Assembly: GCA_003194525.1 (NCBI GenBank) | Contig: NBIV01000050.1 | Coordinates: 248,001 to 312,000, forward strand | Direction of reading: 5' to 3' | From: Gracilariopsis chorda | Taxonomy: Eukaryota > Rhodophyta > Florideophyceae > Gracilariales > Gracilariaceae | Length of the DNA stretch: 64,000 nt | In this document: in pieces, positions 1-9,974 of the stretch | Layout of the letters: every line of letters begins with the position of its first letter | Numbering within the stretch: position 1 is the stretch's first letter | Notes under the pieces: model-generated | The model's input: the letters and a program-made list of their open reading frames with translations, nothing else | Database searches by the model: none | Told to the model about the DNA's origin: nothing | Translations under genes and position numbers: made by a program

Positions 1-696
1 AGGGATTAGTTCTCAAAGAAACTCTCTCTTTCTATAAAGGTCAGAACCTTTTTCGGCCACTTTGTACTATTTCCGCTGTTGTCAGCCCTTGTTTTTCTTT
101 GGTAGGATCCGTCTTCCCGTGGTGTACCCGTCTTCTCTTCGATAAGGAGTGAAGCGAAATGAACTCGCGATTGGGTCTCCGGAGGACAGTTCTCATACCG
201 TAGAAAGATATTCCCTTTTCCCAACAGAATCCGCCTAAGGCACAAAGTGGCACAAGACCTCCCATCTTCCTAAACTTCAAACGACCGTCAGACCTCGTGG
301 TTGAGATGATCTCACCAAGCAATTAGGGATGTATGTTTCTTTGGCGTAGAGTCTTGGGACGTCATTTGCTTCGCTTTACACGATCAGCATGTCTATGCTG
401 CATTACCGTTTGCTCATTAGTCTGCGCTTTCCTCAGTCTTTCAGATACTATCCTAATCTCTTTCTAGCATTCGTTTCTTTTCAGAATGTCGGTATTCCTC
501 TTCAAGAACAGTATAGATATGGATCTCGAATGACTCACTAGTTCTCTGAGGGGCAAAGTTTGTAATAATACAATACTTCCAGCAGAGCAGGATAGCAAGA
601 CATCTCTCACGTCGTATGAACACCATTACAAAGCGCGCGTTGAACGTGCTGCGGAACGATACCGCCCAACTATTCGAGGTCATCATGATTACGCAG
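1..696. other. Gene-free left edge
   Basis: Downstream flank of the dymeclin gene. Only short open frames occur on either strand, none with recognisable similarity or internal consistency. I see no RNA gene or repeat here. It probably holds the 3' UTR of the dymeclin transcript and spacer. Confidence 0.5.
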
Positions 697-3321
697 TCAG
701 CCTGCTGGTACAAAAGGGGCAAGTGAAATCGGCATAGACGCCTTATCAAGGTCCCAAAACAGTTCGCAAGAACGAGTTACTAATGACCAAGAGTACGGTC
801 TTAGAAAAACCTTGGCAAGCTCGAATTCTTCGTAAGTGAAGCGGGCTTCGGGAAGTCCCTCAAATGTATCAGTTCCCAAGTGCCTCGCTTTCTTATCAAT
901 TATACGAAATACGCGCTCCACTGAAATACCAGTCGACGAAGCACCTAGAGGTTGGTTTCGGCGCGGCCTTCCTGTTCTTGAATCATGACTGCTTTCACTG
1001 TGGTCTTCTACGAGCTCAATGAAAAACTCCAACATGCGCCGAAGCATATGACATAATGCTCTAGTGTGGTCAGATATCTTCGCGATATGGTCAACATATA
1101 CAATGGACTCACGGTGAAGCAAGGTATAAACCAGATGTCTGTTAGCCGAAACAACACTTCTGGATCGCAGAATAGATACAATAACTTCTAAAGCCACACC
1201 CAGATACTCCATGACTAATTCTGAAAGCTTAGGATCACAGCGGTATACACCACCGGACTTTGCCTTGCCCGTTCCCTTGTTGGTTTCGAAATCGTCTGGT
1301 GCTTTCCCAGATGCCCTGGGACTGTCTCCGAGGCGCGGCGGTCTCTTGGGCATGTTACTCTTCTGGTACTCCAACATCAGCGCTTTTCTCCTTCTGCGTC
1401 CCAAAAACTCAACCAACGACAGCAATCTTTCTGCAGCGAGAGAATGAAGGTTTGTGACATATCCTGAGACGTTCCCCATTATGGCTAGAGTTGTCGATGC
1501 CAGGAAGCAGTCCGGAACTCGTCTCCGCATTACTAAACTCTGCTGCACAGCACGGGCACAAATAAGCAAAATCATCCCACTCAACACGATCTTTTCATTG
1601 CCTATTCTTGCTGTGTCTTCAAGAAAAGGAATAAAAGAGCTTGGAACAGATATTGAGTCGATTGCTTCACAGAACCCTTTGTCACTGGTTAGTATCAGAA
1701 TAATTGCGGCTGAAATGTGAGCATCTGCTGGGACAGCTCCAACAACACATCTTCGTCGAAGAGATGCCAGAAGGGGGAGAAGAAGAACGTCTGGGTCTGT
1801 TCTTGCAAGCGCAAACGTGCGAAACCGTTTGTTACCAGTGATAAGATAGTACCCTAGAAGAGCTGCCTTTGGGTGCGCCACCCATTTTCCCAGTGTCTCA
1901 TAGAGTTGGGGAAACGAATATGAGTTCCTCTCTTCCCTTAATTCCCTTGTAGAGTCGGTCAGTTCGGATAAAGCGGTGCGATACTGACCAGATGGGCGTG
2001 GACCGCAAAGAATGACCAAGAGTGATAGAGCCTGCTCTGCTAGATGTGATGGCTCAAGAGGGTACGGTGCACCCAGTTTTGATTTCTCTCCCCGAGCCGA
2101 GCGGCGTGGTGATTTGTTCGAGAGAGGCGGGGACCTCGGTGAGCGTGTGATGCCGTCATCCATGTAAGACGACCCATGGTAAACCTCCTCAATCGCGTTA
2201 TTTGTGGTAGAACTTACTGTTTCGGGATTGCTCTCTCTGTACTCTGAAACAAATGAAGTCCGGGAGGAGCTTTGCATTCGCGACTGTGAACTTGAAGGAG
2301 TACGGGGTTGAACAGCTGTAGAGTGACCGCTCGATAACGTGGGTACATGGTTTGGCATGAAGTGAGCAACATGTGCCTCTAAAGCAGCGTCCGGGAATGT
2401 ATTGATACCTCCTACGAAAGGAGGAAGCGAAATACGGGAAGAAAGAGCGGATAGCGCATTGTTAACGCTCGTCTGTATGTTCGCGACGCTGGTGCTGGCC
2501 GCGAAGAGAGCCCCGGACCGCGATAAACGAGCAGCCGCGGCACTCCCAGGAAACATACGCTGGACGCTGGCAATATGCTCAAATCCGATCTTCAAATGAT
2601 TCTCGACATCAGCATATGCAGCTGTATCCGAAAGTACATCAAGCAGAACATGAATAATCTTGGCTGGGTGTGGATGACGGTCTAGTAAAGTGGAAAGGGG
2701 TTGATGTGCGTGGGCCGGATTGTATAGCTCGTCGCTTAGTGCCACAAGCGTAAGCTCAATTGCGTAGAGCTTTATGTTCGAAGAGTGATCCGTTCCTTGA
2801 TGTTCCGCAAGCACGTCAAGCGAAGCCGTCAGAATACGAGCGACAAGCGATTTGCCCAAGTCAATTCTATCGGCTTCTTGCAAAGAGCTTTCGGCATGGC
2901 CAGCACCAAGCGTAAGGCAAAGCGCGTCCTCGGAAGGCGCCATTCGCATAAGCTCAGTTAACGCCGATCGTGAAAAGATCAAGGCCCCGAGCAAGACCTG
3001 ACCTTGCCCTGAACGCAAGCGATGTACTGCTGCTCGAAGTGCATAAACAAGAGCGATAGCATGCTGTTCCTTGGGGTTCCCGAGGGAAAGCTCGATCAGT
3101 GTGGCCAATGGACGAGCTGAGGCGAAATACAACAGCGTGAAATCATCGAATAAAGCAGTGTAAAAAGGAGATTCCGGGTCAGGAGGGAGGGAAGAAGACG
3201 GATTCAGCAGCAAATGGACAGGTCTTCCATGTTCAAGAACCTGCGAGTAAGACGGTGGACGGGACTGGCGTCCAGCTTGAGAGGTAAGCGGGGGGACTAA
3301 TGTCGACTCATTAGCGCCCAT
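697..3321 (-). CDS. DYM: Dymeclin (Dyggve-Melchior-Clausen protein family)
   Basis: Single-exon gene of 874 codons. Dymeclins are peripheral Golgi proteins that cycle with the cytosol and act in Golgi organisation and secretory traffic. Similarity to animal dymeclin is seen in several blocks: an ALAR-TD segment followed by a LxxLRRR stretch and an IILILTxDxGF block, an LAxMGNVSGYVTNLHSLAAERLLSL block, LVYTLLHRES, then ISVERVFRIID and PYSWSLV near the C-terminus. The open frame runs 15 codons further upstream, but only from a GTG. The first ATG gives MGANES, matching the MGxNxS N-myristoylation start of the family, so I chose 3321. It is about 200 residues longer than human dymeclin (669 aa), mainly through a Ser/Pro/Arg-rich low-complexity insert at roughly residues 300-430 and a basic insert near 650-700. 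It is divergent from the reductase gene at 3993. Confidence 0.9.
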   Translation of the reverse strand: MGANESTLVPPLTSQAGRQSRPPSYSQVLEHGRPVHLLLNPSSSLPPDPESPFYTALFDDFTLLYFASARPLATLIELSLGNPKEQHAIALVYALRAAVHRLRSGQGQVLLGALIFSRSALTELMRMAPSEDALCLTLGAGHAESSLQEADRIDLGKSLVARILTASLDVLAEHQGTDHSSNIKLYAIELTLVALSDELYNPAHAHQPLSTLLDRHPHPAKIIHVLLDVLSDTAAYADVENHLKIGFEHIASVQRMFPGSAAAARLSRSGALFAASTSVANIQTSVNNALSALSSRISLPPFVGGINTFPDAALEAHVAHFMPNHVPTLSSGHSTAVQPRTPSSSQSRMQSSSRTSFVSEYRESNPETVSSTTNNAIEEVYHGSSYMDDGITRSPRSPPLSNKSPRRSARGEKSKLGAPYPLEPSHLAEQALSLLVILCGPRPSGQYRTALSELTDSTRELREERNSYSFPQLYETLGKWVAHPKAALLGYYLITGNKRFRTFALARTDPDVLLLPLLASLRRRCVVGAVPADAHISAAIILILTSDKGFCEAIDSISVPSSFIPFLEDTARIGNEKIVLSGMILLICARAVQQSLVMRRRVPDCFLASTTLAIMGNVSGYVTNLHSLAAERLLSLVEFLGRRRRKALMLEYQKSNMPKRPPRLGDSPRASGKAPDDFETNKGTGKAKSGGVYRCDPKLSELVMEYLGVALEVIVSILRSRSVVSANRHLVYTLLHRESIVYVDHIAKISDHTRALCHMLRRMLEFFIELVEDHSESSHDSRTGRPRRNQPLGASSTGISVERVFRIIDKKARHLGTDTFEGLPEARFTYEEFELAKVFLRPYSWSLVTRSCELFWDLDKASMPISLAPFVPAG

Positions 3322-3992
3322 GTTCAGGGCTGAAGCGATCGACAGCACATTGCCGAGGTGTGGCACACTATTCCAGCGATCCGTATCTTCTTGATGACAG
3401 TCGCTCTCTGTTTCAATGCCCTAAGCAACAAATTGCAAAATCCTTTCACCAGCAAGCAGAATTGTTTTCTTTGTCACCAGATGTCGTAAAGCTGGAGCTG
3501 GATTCTGGAAACGTTGAAACCGAGAGTGCTTCGACTTTCCAGGTTCAATTAGCACCACGGGTAGGCGGAATGACTGACTAGCAGAGGCAAAGTCCTTCAT
3601 GAACCTGGAGTTCCGGCGCTTGCTCGGGGAAGGTTCCGCGCAGAGCTTAAACATTCATGATCATGATACAGTATCTGTAAAGGCAGCATCCATATTACAA
3701 AATTTTTAAAAGCCCGCAGCACTCACCATGAGGAATTGCTGGCACTGACGAAGGATACATGGAGTAGGCCACCGCGTTTCGTGCTTCTAGAACGAAGCTA
3801 TTAGCTTCTCTTGTACCAATTGCTAGCGGTCTACCCTTGTAGACACCTGTATAAACTGTGGAACATCTGCGTCCCCTGCTATAAATGTCTGTTTCTTCGC
3901 TGTAGAAGGCTATTCTTGGTGTTGTTGAAGCGCAATGTTGGTGTGCTGTGGATAACTGCACATCCTCGTTGAAGCTCATAGTTCAACTAGCG
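3322..3992. promoter_or_regulatory. Shared upstream region of divergent DYM and reductase genes
   Basis: 671 bp between two divergently read start codons. It must hold both 5' UTRs and promoters, possibly a bidirectional promoter. No clear TATA box or other named motif was recognised. Short open frames here are not convincing genes. Confidence 0.4.
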
Positions 3993-4769
3993 ATGGATGA
4001 GCAACGAAGGCTGCACAGGATTCGTCCTCTTCCTCCATTTGGTTCCTATCCTCTAATTGCAAAGAAGACTCTTGTCCCCCATTCAGCGGAGAATGGAGTT
4101 CTCCCTGTTCGCACCTTCACATTTGCGTACCCTTCGGATGTGTCGCTTTCATTTGAACCCGCTCATCACCTAAAGCTTGTACGGCCCGGTCCGTACAAAC
4201 CGAGAAGTTACACGCCGACGAGCGATGCATATCGCGAGGGCTCATTCGATCTTACAATAAAAATATATCCAGGAGGTAATAGCGAATGGCTTGATAATGT
4301 TTCCATCGGAGATCGTGTCACAATGATTGGTCCACTTCCTCTCCCGTTTAAAGCTAAGGTTTACAAACCTGGCCCTTTTGTTGTCGTTGTCGCCCTTGGG
4401 ATTGGTATCACATTAGGATACATTGGTGCGAAGAGAGAACTTGATCGCAACGGGTTCGTCACGCTAGTTTACTCTATTCGCCGTAAGGAAGAAGCTATTT
4501 TTGGCGATGAACTCGACGAACTCAAGCAAAAGTACCCGGACAGATTTGAGATCAAGATGATTGCGAGCAGAGAGCACGTAGAAGGATGGCAACACGGTCG
4601 TCTAACTGAGGATCTTATGCATCAGTTTATCCCAGACGCTCCGAAGGATGACATAAGATTCTTGGTAGTCGGGACAAAGCAGATGATGAAATCAATCTGG
4701 AGCATACTGAGAGGAATGGGTTACAATCAGGCTGAGCATGCTCTGATCCGGAAGCGGTTCAAGTCTTAA
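3993..4769 (+). CDS. NADH-cytochrome b5 reductase-like flavoprotein
   Basis: 258 codons from the first ATG; the frame is open upstream to a GTG at 3948, which is not a likely start here. The family passes electrons from NAD(P)H through FAD to cytochrome b5 or a similar acceptor. Seen: an FAD-binding barrel with RSYTPTS at residues 71-77 (family RxYTS/TxS), the FDLTIKIYPGG segment, an IGDRVTMIGPLP stretch, and the NAD-binding GIGIT at 136-140. The late family motif CGPPPM is replaced by VGTKQMM (226-232), followed as expected by a WSILRGMGY helix. There is no N-terminal membrane anchor or b5 domain, so it would be soluble unless an upstream exon exists. It could be a specialised relative rather than the classical ER or mitochondrial enzyme. 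Confidence 0.8.
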   Translation: MDEQRRLHRIRPLPPFGSYPLIAKKTLVPHSAENGVLPVRTFTFAYPSDVSLSFEPAHHLKLVRPGPYKPRSYTPTSDAYREGSFDLTIKIYPGGNSEWLDNVSIGDRVTMIGPLPLPFKAKVYKPGPFVVVVALGIGITLGYIGAKRELDRNGFVTLVYSIRRKEEAIFGDELDELKQKYPDRFEIKMIASREHVEGWQHGRLTEDLMHQFIPDAPKDDIRFLVVGTKQMMKSIWSILRGMGYNQAEHALIRKRFKS

Positions 4770-5702
4770 CATACTTGAGGCAATGATCTCATGGTTTTGC
4801 AAATCCCAACCAAATGGGAAGTACCCAGAAAATGTTGTTTCGTTCACAAGGATGAAACAGAATAAACAGCACCGAGTATGTGTATGATATGGGTTGACGC
4901 TGGTGGCCGTGGGGAAGCCTTCTAATCTTTCCCAGCAGTTTCAGTACTGCATGAGCTTGCGGGTCCACGAACCTAGTGTTCCATTAGCTGATAACATATC
5001 TCGAAAAAGTGAGAGACATCTCATTCCTAATCCACAAGCACAGGGTAAATAGCTACTAGAGCTGTTGATGCCGAGCAGTGAGAACGAAGCAGTACAAATA
5101 GTATCGGTGTAATCTGGACGTTTCAAACGGGATGGAGTCATTCCAGCAGATGTGCCGATTGTTATACCAGTAAATTCATTCAACTGACGAATGATTTATC
5201 ACGAAGTTTCGCATCGATGTCGTCACCTGGCAAAGCAACTGATATTGACAATCTTGAGGCAGTTTCCAAGCGGAATGTGCACACAATAAAACTGGTTTGG
5301 TGTACTAGAATAGAAGGGGACGGGATCAAAGTGCCACCGAACAACTCTACTTTCATATGTCAAAGGTCTACTTTTCAGGGTTAGAAAGCTGTTGCATCCT
5401 ACTCCCCGTTGCGATATCTTTTCCACATCACGTCAGCATCGTATTGGAGCACAGAGAATAAAGGTTATGAGCGTAGTGTCTCCTTTTAGCATTGTATCGG
5501 AATGACATGAGAAACGCACAGCCTTTGGGTCATGGACTACTATTGTCTGAGAAGACAGACGACGTATTTACATTTTTCATTATCTCCGTCACCAAGCTTG
5601 TGTGAATCAACTTCACTCAGAACTTTCACCTGTATGTACCGTCGGGAGAACGTACCGGTAAGGGTATAGAGTCGTGGTTCAGGACCATCTTCCACCTCGT
5701 AT
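4770..5702. other. Intergenic region between converging genes
   Basis: The reductase (plus) and GET4 (minus) point toward each other here. The stretch contains only short open frames (for example 4941-5183 and 5223-5426 on the minus strand) without recognisable features. It presumably holds both 3' UTRs. No repeat or RNA gene was seen. Confidence 0.5.
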
Positions 5703-6638
5703 TCAGCTGTTGCCCATCATTCCACGCAGCATTGTACTCATCATTTCAGCCATGCCACTTGGTTGCGGAGGTTGGATTCCGAAGTATCTAGTCCCTATCC
5801 TTGCTAAAATAGGGGCTATGCTGTCATCTCGGTGTAACTCATTCTTGTAGATCATGCAAATTTTCTGATAAAGAGGTCCAGCTCCTTTTTCCAACTGACA
5901 TAGCTTAACGAGAAGTTCACAAAAGTTTCCGAGCGGTGGCGGGTGATTCCCGCTACCCCCATTTTCAATCGACGACCATCCCGCAAGTTGAGAGAATTTG
6001 ATTCGTACCGTGCAGGCATCCTTTAGGTTCTCTGACGCCAAGTACCGTATTATTACTCGAGTCAGAACCAAGCCGTACTCATCTGGGTTTGTGTGTTCTG
6101 AAGCATACTTGTACAGAAACGTTGCGCTTTCCTCTGGTGCATCTGAAAACAGGTACAATTGTTGCGACAGTTCGTAGTTCTCAACTTCGGCAGCAGCGCG
6201 CGCAGTTAACGCATTGAGAGTAGGGTGACCATTTGGGAAGCCCTCGCAATCTTCCCTAGAAGACCAGGCCAAACTGGCCCTCAAAAGCCTTAACTTCTCG
6301 CGTCGAACTTCGAGGCTATTGCCAGAAGTTGGATCAAAGGTGTCAGCAATCTTTTGCAGAGCAGCGACTGATTCTTCCGTAACTTTCGTCTTGTAATCAA
6401 CGTAATGCTTCACGGCTGTCAACCCAAGCGCCGTTCCGGCTTGCGCCTGCTTTCTGGAAAGCAGTTCGACAGATGCATCCAGAAGGATCGACAGGGCCTT
6501 CTCAATATCTTCATTTGTTTGCTTCTTTCCTTGCGTTAGACGATGGTGCATCATACGACATGCTTGTTCCGCACCATAGTAGTCCTGGTTTTCAATGCTT
6601 CTCTCATATCGCTTTCGTAAACTCTTCAGTGATGCCAT
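5703..6638 (-). CDS. GET4: GET4 homolog (tail-anchored protein targeting)
   Basis: 311 codons, single exon. GET4 is an alpha-helical repeat protein which, with GET5/UBL4A, hands tail-anchored membrane proteins to the GET3/TRC40 ATPase in the cytosol. Seen: an N-terminal SLRKRYERSIENQDYYGAEQ helix matching the family start, a DYKT...DPTSGN segment, HPTLNALTARAAAEVENY (family GHPxLHxLxA), then FLYKYASE, and the C-terminal ARIGTRYFGIQPP followed by a Met-rich tail ending LRGMMGNS, close to the RIGQLFFGVPP...LLTSLMG end of animal GET4. The frame is open 26 codons upstream but only from a GTG, and the first ATG coincides with the conserved start. The upstream stretch is Arg-rich when translated but has no ATG. 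Length is close to the usual 300-330 aa. Confidence 0.88.
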   Translation of the reverse strand: MASLKSLRKRYERSIENQDYYGAEQACRMMHHRLTQGKKQTNEDIEKALSILLDASVELLSRKQAQAGTALGLTAVKHYVDYKTKVTEESVAALQKIADTFDPTSGNSLEVRREKLRLLRASLAWSSREDCEGFPNGHPTLNALTARAAAEVENYELSQQLYLFSDAPEESATFLYKYASEHTNPDEYGLVLTRVIIRYLASENLKDACTVRIKFSQLAGWSSIENGGSGNHPPPLGNFCELLVKLCQLEKGAGPLYQKICMIYKNELHRDDSIAPILARIGTRYFGIQPPQPSGMAEMMSTMLRGMMGNS

Positions 6639-7506
6639 CTTGATGTGTTGGGCCACTGGATCTAGTACTTTTCGTGTACAATGGCGACAGATGCTTCGTG
6701 AACGAAATGAAAGCACAAATGATTTGGAAAAATAAACTCTTCACGACTGACTTCTGACTGCGACTGTCGTCGAGGGGTTTCTCGTTTCAATCACAGATCT
6801 GCGAGCGATCTGTAGAACATTAACTTGAGCTAAAGATTAGTTCTGGGATGAGGCGCGTATATCTTATGTCCCGCTCAAACCGGTTTTTGAAACGAAGGGA
6901 AGAGCGGACCGCTCACGTAACGTTTTAGCCGCGATGCCCTTGGTAGGTTGGCTTCTTTTTGGGGCGCTGCGTTACATAGCGCCGCCATGCTGTGTTCCTC
7001 TCCTAAAATTATTTTTCTCAAAACGATACAGTTGCCGCTAACCCTTTACCCTTCACACAAGACACGAATATCGGGTTGCCTTCGCATTGTGACGTATACT
7101 TTCAAAGCACAGCTACAAGACTCCAACGGTACTGAATGTTCAGGAGTTCTCACTATCATCTGTCTTGGCTGCATTTGCTAGTCCTTCGCTCTGAATCATG
7201 CACATCTCAGGAGCTGTCGCTATGTCTAAGAAGGCACCGAGGATACTCCTTCGAGAGACGCATAAATGATTCAGCAAGCGTTAAACACCGTCAAAGAGAG
7301 GGCCCCGATTCTACGCAAATTGCAATGTTTGGACAAGTCTGATTACTACGACGTTTTACTCTCCGTATCCCCTCAGCAGGAATCTTCAACATGTAGTGAA
7401 GAACCCCAGTAGGCATGAGAAGCATATACTGGAGATCCTCCCATTTGTCAGTCAGGTGCTTTACCAAAGAGACATTCGTTCTTCCAAAATCAGGTGGATG
7501 TTTCCC
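6639..7506. other. Intergenic region upstream of GET4
   Basis: Both neighbours read leftward, so this holds the GET4 promoter and 5' UTR and the 3' UTR of VDAC. Short plus-strand open frames (6948-7181, 7136-7342) look like chance. Nothing else recognised. Confidence 0.5.
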
Positions 7507-8472
7507 TTACTCCACTGTTAGCGAAACACCAACTTTGGCGTTATCGAGCTTGCTTGGATCGAACTTAGATGACATGATCAGCTTTGTGTTTGGTCGAATG
7601 TCTTGCAGGTAAGTAAGCGCGACAAAGCCGTCCATATCCACCTTGCCTTTCACCGCTGTAGCGCCATCCAACCTGTAAGCCGCTCCTAACGCAATTTGGG
7701 TCCTCTTCTCCGGGAAATCGTGTTGGATCTGGGCTGCCGCTGAAAACCCGTGTCTTACATGATGCGAGTAACTAAGCATTGCCTTCTGCATCCTGTTGGT
7801 GGCATGTAAAGAAACCTCGCTTTCCTTCCCGTCGAACAAGCTTAACCCGTAGCTTGTCTTTCCCAGTTCCTTTGCGTTTATGTTATAGCTACTTTCAGCC
7901 CCAGCAATGATGAAACCATCATACTTGTCGGATGTTAGTGCCACAGCGAGAGATCCGTACACATCGGAAGAAACCGCATCACCAGCGATTTTAACGCCAA
8001 CTGGTCCTCCAAGCAACTCGGCGGTACCCGTTCGCAGTTCTTTTCCGAATAGGCCCGTAAGGGTGGCCTTACGTCCTTGAGCATCGGTCGTATTGTACTT
8101 CACCTCTAGAGTAGGAAGCTTGCCGTTAGTGAAGGCCTTTCCGGTGAAGTCGACACCTTTCACCTTGCACTTGCCGCTAATTTCAGCATCGATCTGTTCG
8201 ATCTTGGAATTGTGAACTCCAGTAATGGTATAGGAGATGCCATCAGGAGTCATCGACGTAACCTTTAGCTTATTGGTAAAAATGTAATCATCAGTGAGAA
8301 GCTCTGATGGTTCAGAAATCAGGATTGAAAGAGAAGCCGTTAGTAACCTTCTGCACTCAGAATATTATGCCAATATCCATGCTTCCGCACAAGAGGACCA
8401 ATGGGTTGCGTGTTTAAGATTGCCGCATCACTTACTCTTGGCGATCTTGCCTATGTCGCTGTATTGCTTCAT
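7507..8472 (-). CDS. VDAC: Mitochondrial outer-membrane porin (VDAC), two exons
   Basis: VDAC is the 19-strand beta-barrel that carries metabolites across the mitochondrial outer membrane. Exon 2 (8303-7507) encodes the barrel and ends NAKVGVSLTVE, like plant and algal VDAC ends. The open frame alone would start at an internal ATG (8253) and lack the N-terminal helix. A better model adds exon 1 (8472-8436). Its 12 codons, then a codon split by a GTAAGT...ATCAG intron, read MKQYSDIGKIAKKLLTDDY into exon 2, which matches the YxDIGKxAxDLLxxDY N-terminal helix of the family. The spliced length is 277 aa, the usual size (about 275-285). Seen directly: ORF, splice consensus and phase. Inferred: that this splice is used. 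Confidence 0.88.
8304..8435 (-). other. VDAC intron 1 (132 nt)
   Basis: The donor is GTAAGT directly after AAGA of exon 1, and the acceptor is ACCATCAG. It is a phase 1 intron. Removing it restores a continuous frame and the conserved VDAC N-terminal helix, which is the main support. It is the only intron I can support in the four host genes. Confidence 0.8.
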
Positions 8473-8753
8473 TTGAGGTTTCGGCGGGGGCGCCGAGCTG
8501 GACATGTCCGTGTAGAGTAGCGGCTGAAGATGTGAAGGCGTGATCTGTGCGACGATGTAACTGCAAGTCACCCGCCGATATGCGATTCAGGTTTGCGTAC
8601 TCGCGGTTGCGAGGGAATAAACTGCTGAAGTGTGCCGGAGGATAGCGATTGCTAACCCTTTAACGTTGTCTATCGAGTATGGGATAGTCCAAAAGAAGCA
8701 TTATGAAGCATAAATGATGTGTGGCACTTATTTCGAAGGAGTTCACCACACAC

Positions 8754-8880
8754 GGGCTCAATTTGGCAGACATTCTATATATCTGAAAAACACGGCAAAA
8801 GGTACGTACGCACGCAGGTTTTAGGACAATTTTTTATAAGGTGAAAAGCACGCTCGTAGCCGAGGGCTCAATTTGGCAGA
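8754..8880. repeat. 17-bp direct repeat pair
   Basis: The 17-mer GGGCTCAATTTGGCAGA occurs at 8754-8770 and again at 8864-8880, 110 bp apart. The right copy covers the last codons and stop of the decayed transposase at 8865-9760. It may mark a local duplication at the transposon end. The rest of 8473-8863 is the VDAC upstream region with nothing else recognised. Confidence 0.6.
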
Positions 8881-9760
8881 TGAGACAGCTGCACCACCTT
8901 CCTCGCTAACGAAGGTAATGCCAAGCCATAAACGCTAAGGGGTTTTCCAAACATGAGACCGTCCCGCGTTTTTCTGATACTGACCTCAAACGCTTTGTTC
9001 ACAGCCTTGTCGCATGGCTGTACAAAGTGTGTCGTGTTTGCAGGCAGCTTCCTGACCTCAATATTTACTGAAACGCATAACTCGAGCCATTTAATGCTTT
9101 ATAGAGCTTTGCCCATCTAATATCAGCAAAACGTGCTGCTGTGCCACTATAACCGTTTGAAAATACTCGCTTATATGCCTGACAACCAGCAGCATATTCT
9201 GGACGTCTACAGATCCATTCTTGCGTATCGGTAAACATGTGTCATCAGAACACTAGCTACTCATGGTAAGCCAGTGGGATCTACTATCCTCTTCCAGAAA
9301 GCCATCACGGTGTACTGGCTCAAGCGATTGTAACATTTTTCGTTTTCCTGCGAAAATGATTACCAACAACGCTTCGCAACCTGCAACTGACACAAACCCT
9401 TCAGCAGTAACCTTTTTTTCCATTTTCTTTATTGAAAAAATGTATTTGTCCGGTGACTGTCCGATAGACAAAAACATTTCACTGTCTTTCCGAACTATGG
9501 CAAAATTCTGTTTTCATCATAGTCCCAGACATGAATTGGATCTGCCAAAAGTATCAGGTGCTTGTTATCCATTTTGGTCAAGAATTCCTTCAAAGTTTTC
9601 ACATGATAAAAAGACCAAACCACACGCCTAGTTGCAGTAAATTATTCTGCATTTTGGAACGTTAGCTGCTTTAGATCAATGCGTGCTTGCATAAAGTCTA
9701 TGCGAGATGGATCATAAATGATTCAATACCAACGTGGCATCGGTTTAACTTACATATGAG
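8865..9760 (-). pseudogene. Decayed Tc1/mariner-superfamily transposase (pogo/Fot1-like, DDE_1)
   Basis: Minus-strand translation shows scattered but collinear pieces of a DDE_1 transposase. These are KPMPRWY and YDPSRIDFMQARIDL near the N-terminal side (about 9660-9760), VWDYDEN (a degenerate N-x-DET/G first-Asp region, about 9510-9530), LLILDGQSS (family LLxLDGHxSH, about 9105), and PANTTHFVQPCDKAV (about 9010-9050). It ends at an LPN-stop at 8865. In-frame stops lie at 9642-9644, 9495-9497, 9253-9255 and 9091-9093, and the middle part is in another frame from the first, so the gene is dead. The His of the DGHSS motif is Gln. No convincing terminal inverted repeats were found, so element ends are unknown. 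This is a plain DNA transposon fossil beside the VDAC promoter. Confidence 0.75.
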
Positions 9761-9974
9761 TGGACCCTCGGAAATATTGGGTAAAACTCGATATGAATTT
9801 TGATTGGTATTTTTGGACCCTTCGTGGGTGATTTCTGTGATATCTGGAACAGATTGACGCGTGGCAGGCGTACGGATATTATTCGTGGTTAGCATTATTC
9901 ACACGTTTCGTGTTCCACCGTGGTCGGCAGTGCCGCCAAGTGGCACAAGAGTGCGGACCACAAGTTTGGTACAC

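Noticed and set aside
3948-3992. Upstream extension of the reductase, and similar upstream extensions of DYM (3322-3366) and GET4 (6639-6716)
   Set aside because: All three extensions begin at GTG, not ATG. In each case the first ATG agrees with the expected start of the family, so the later start was used.
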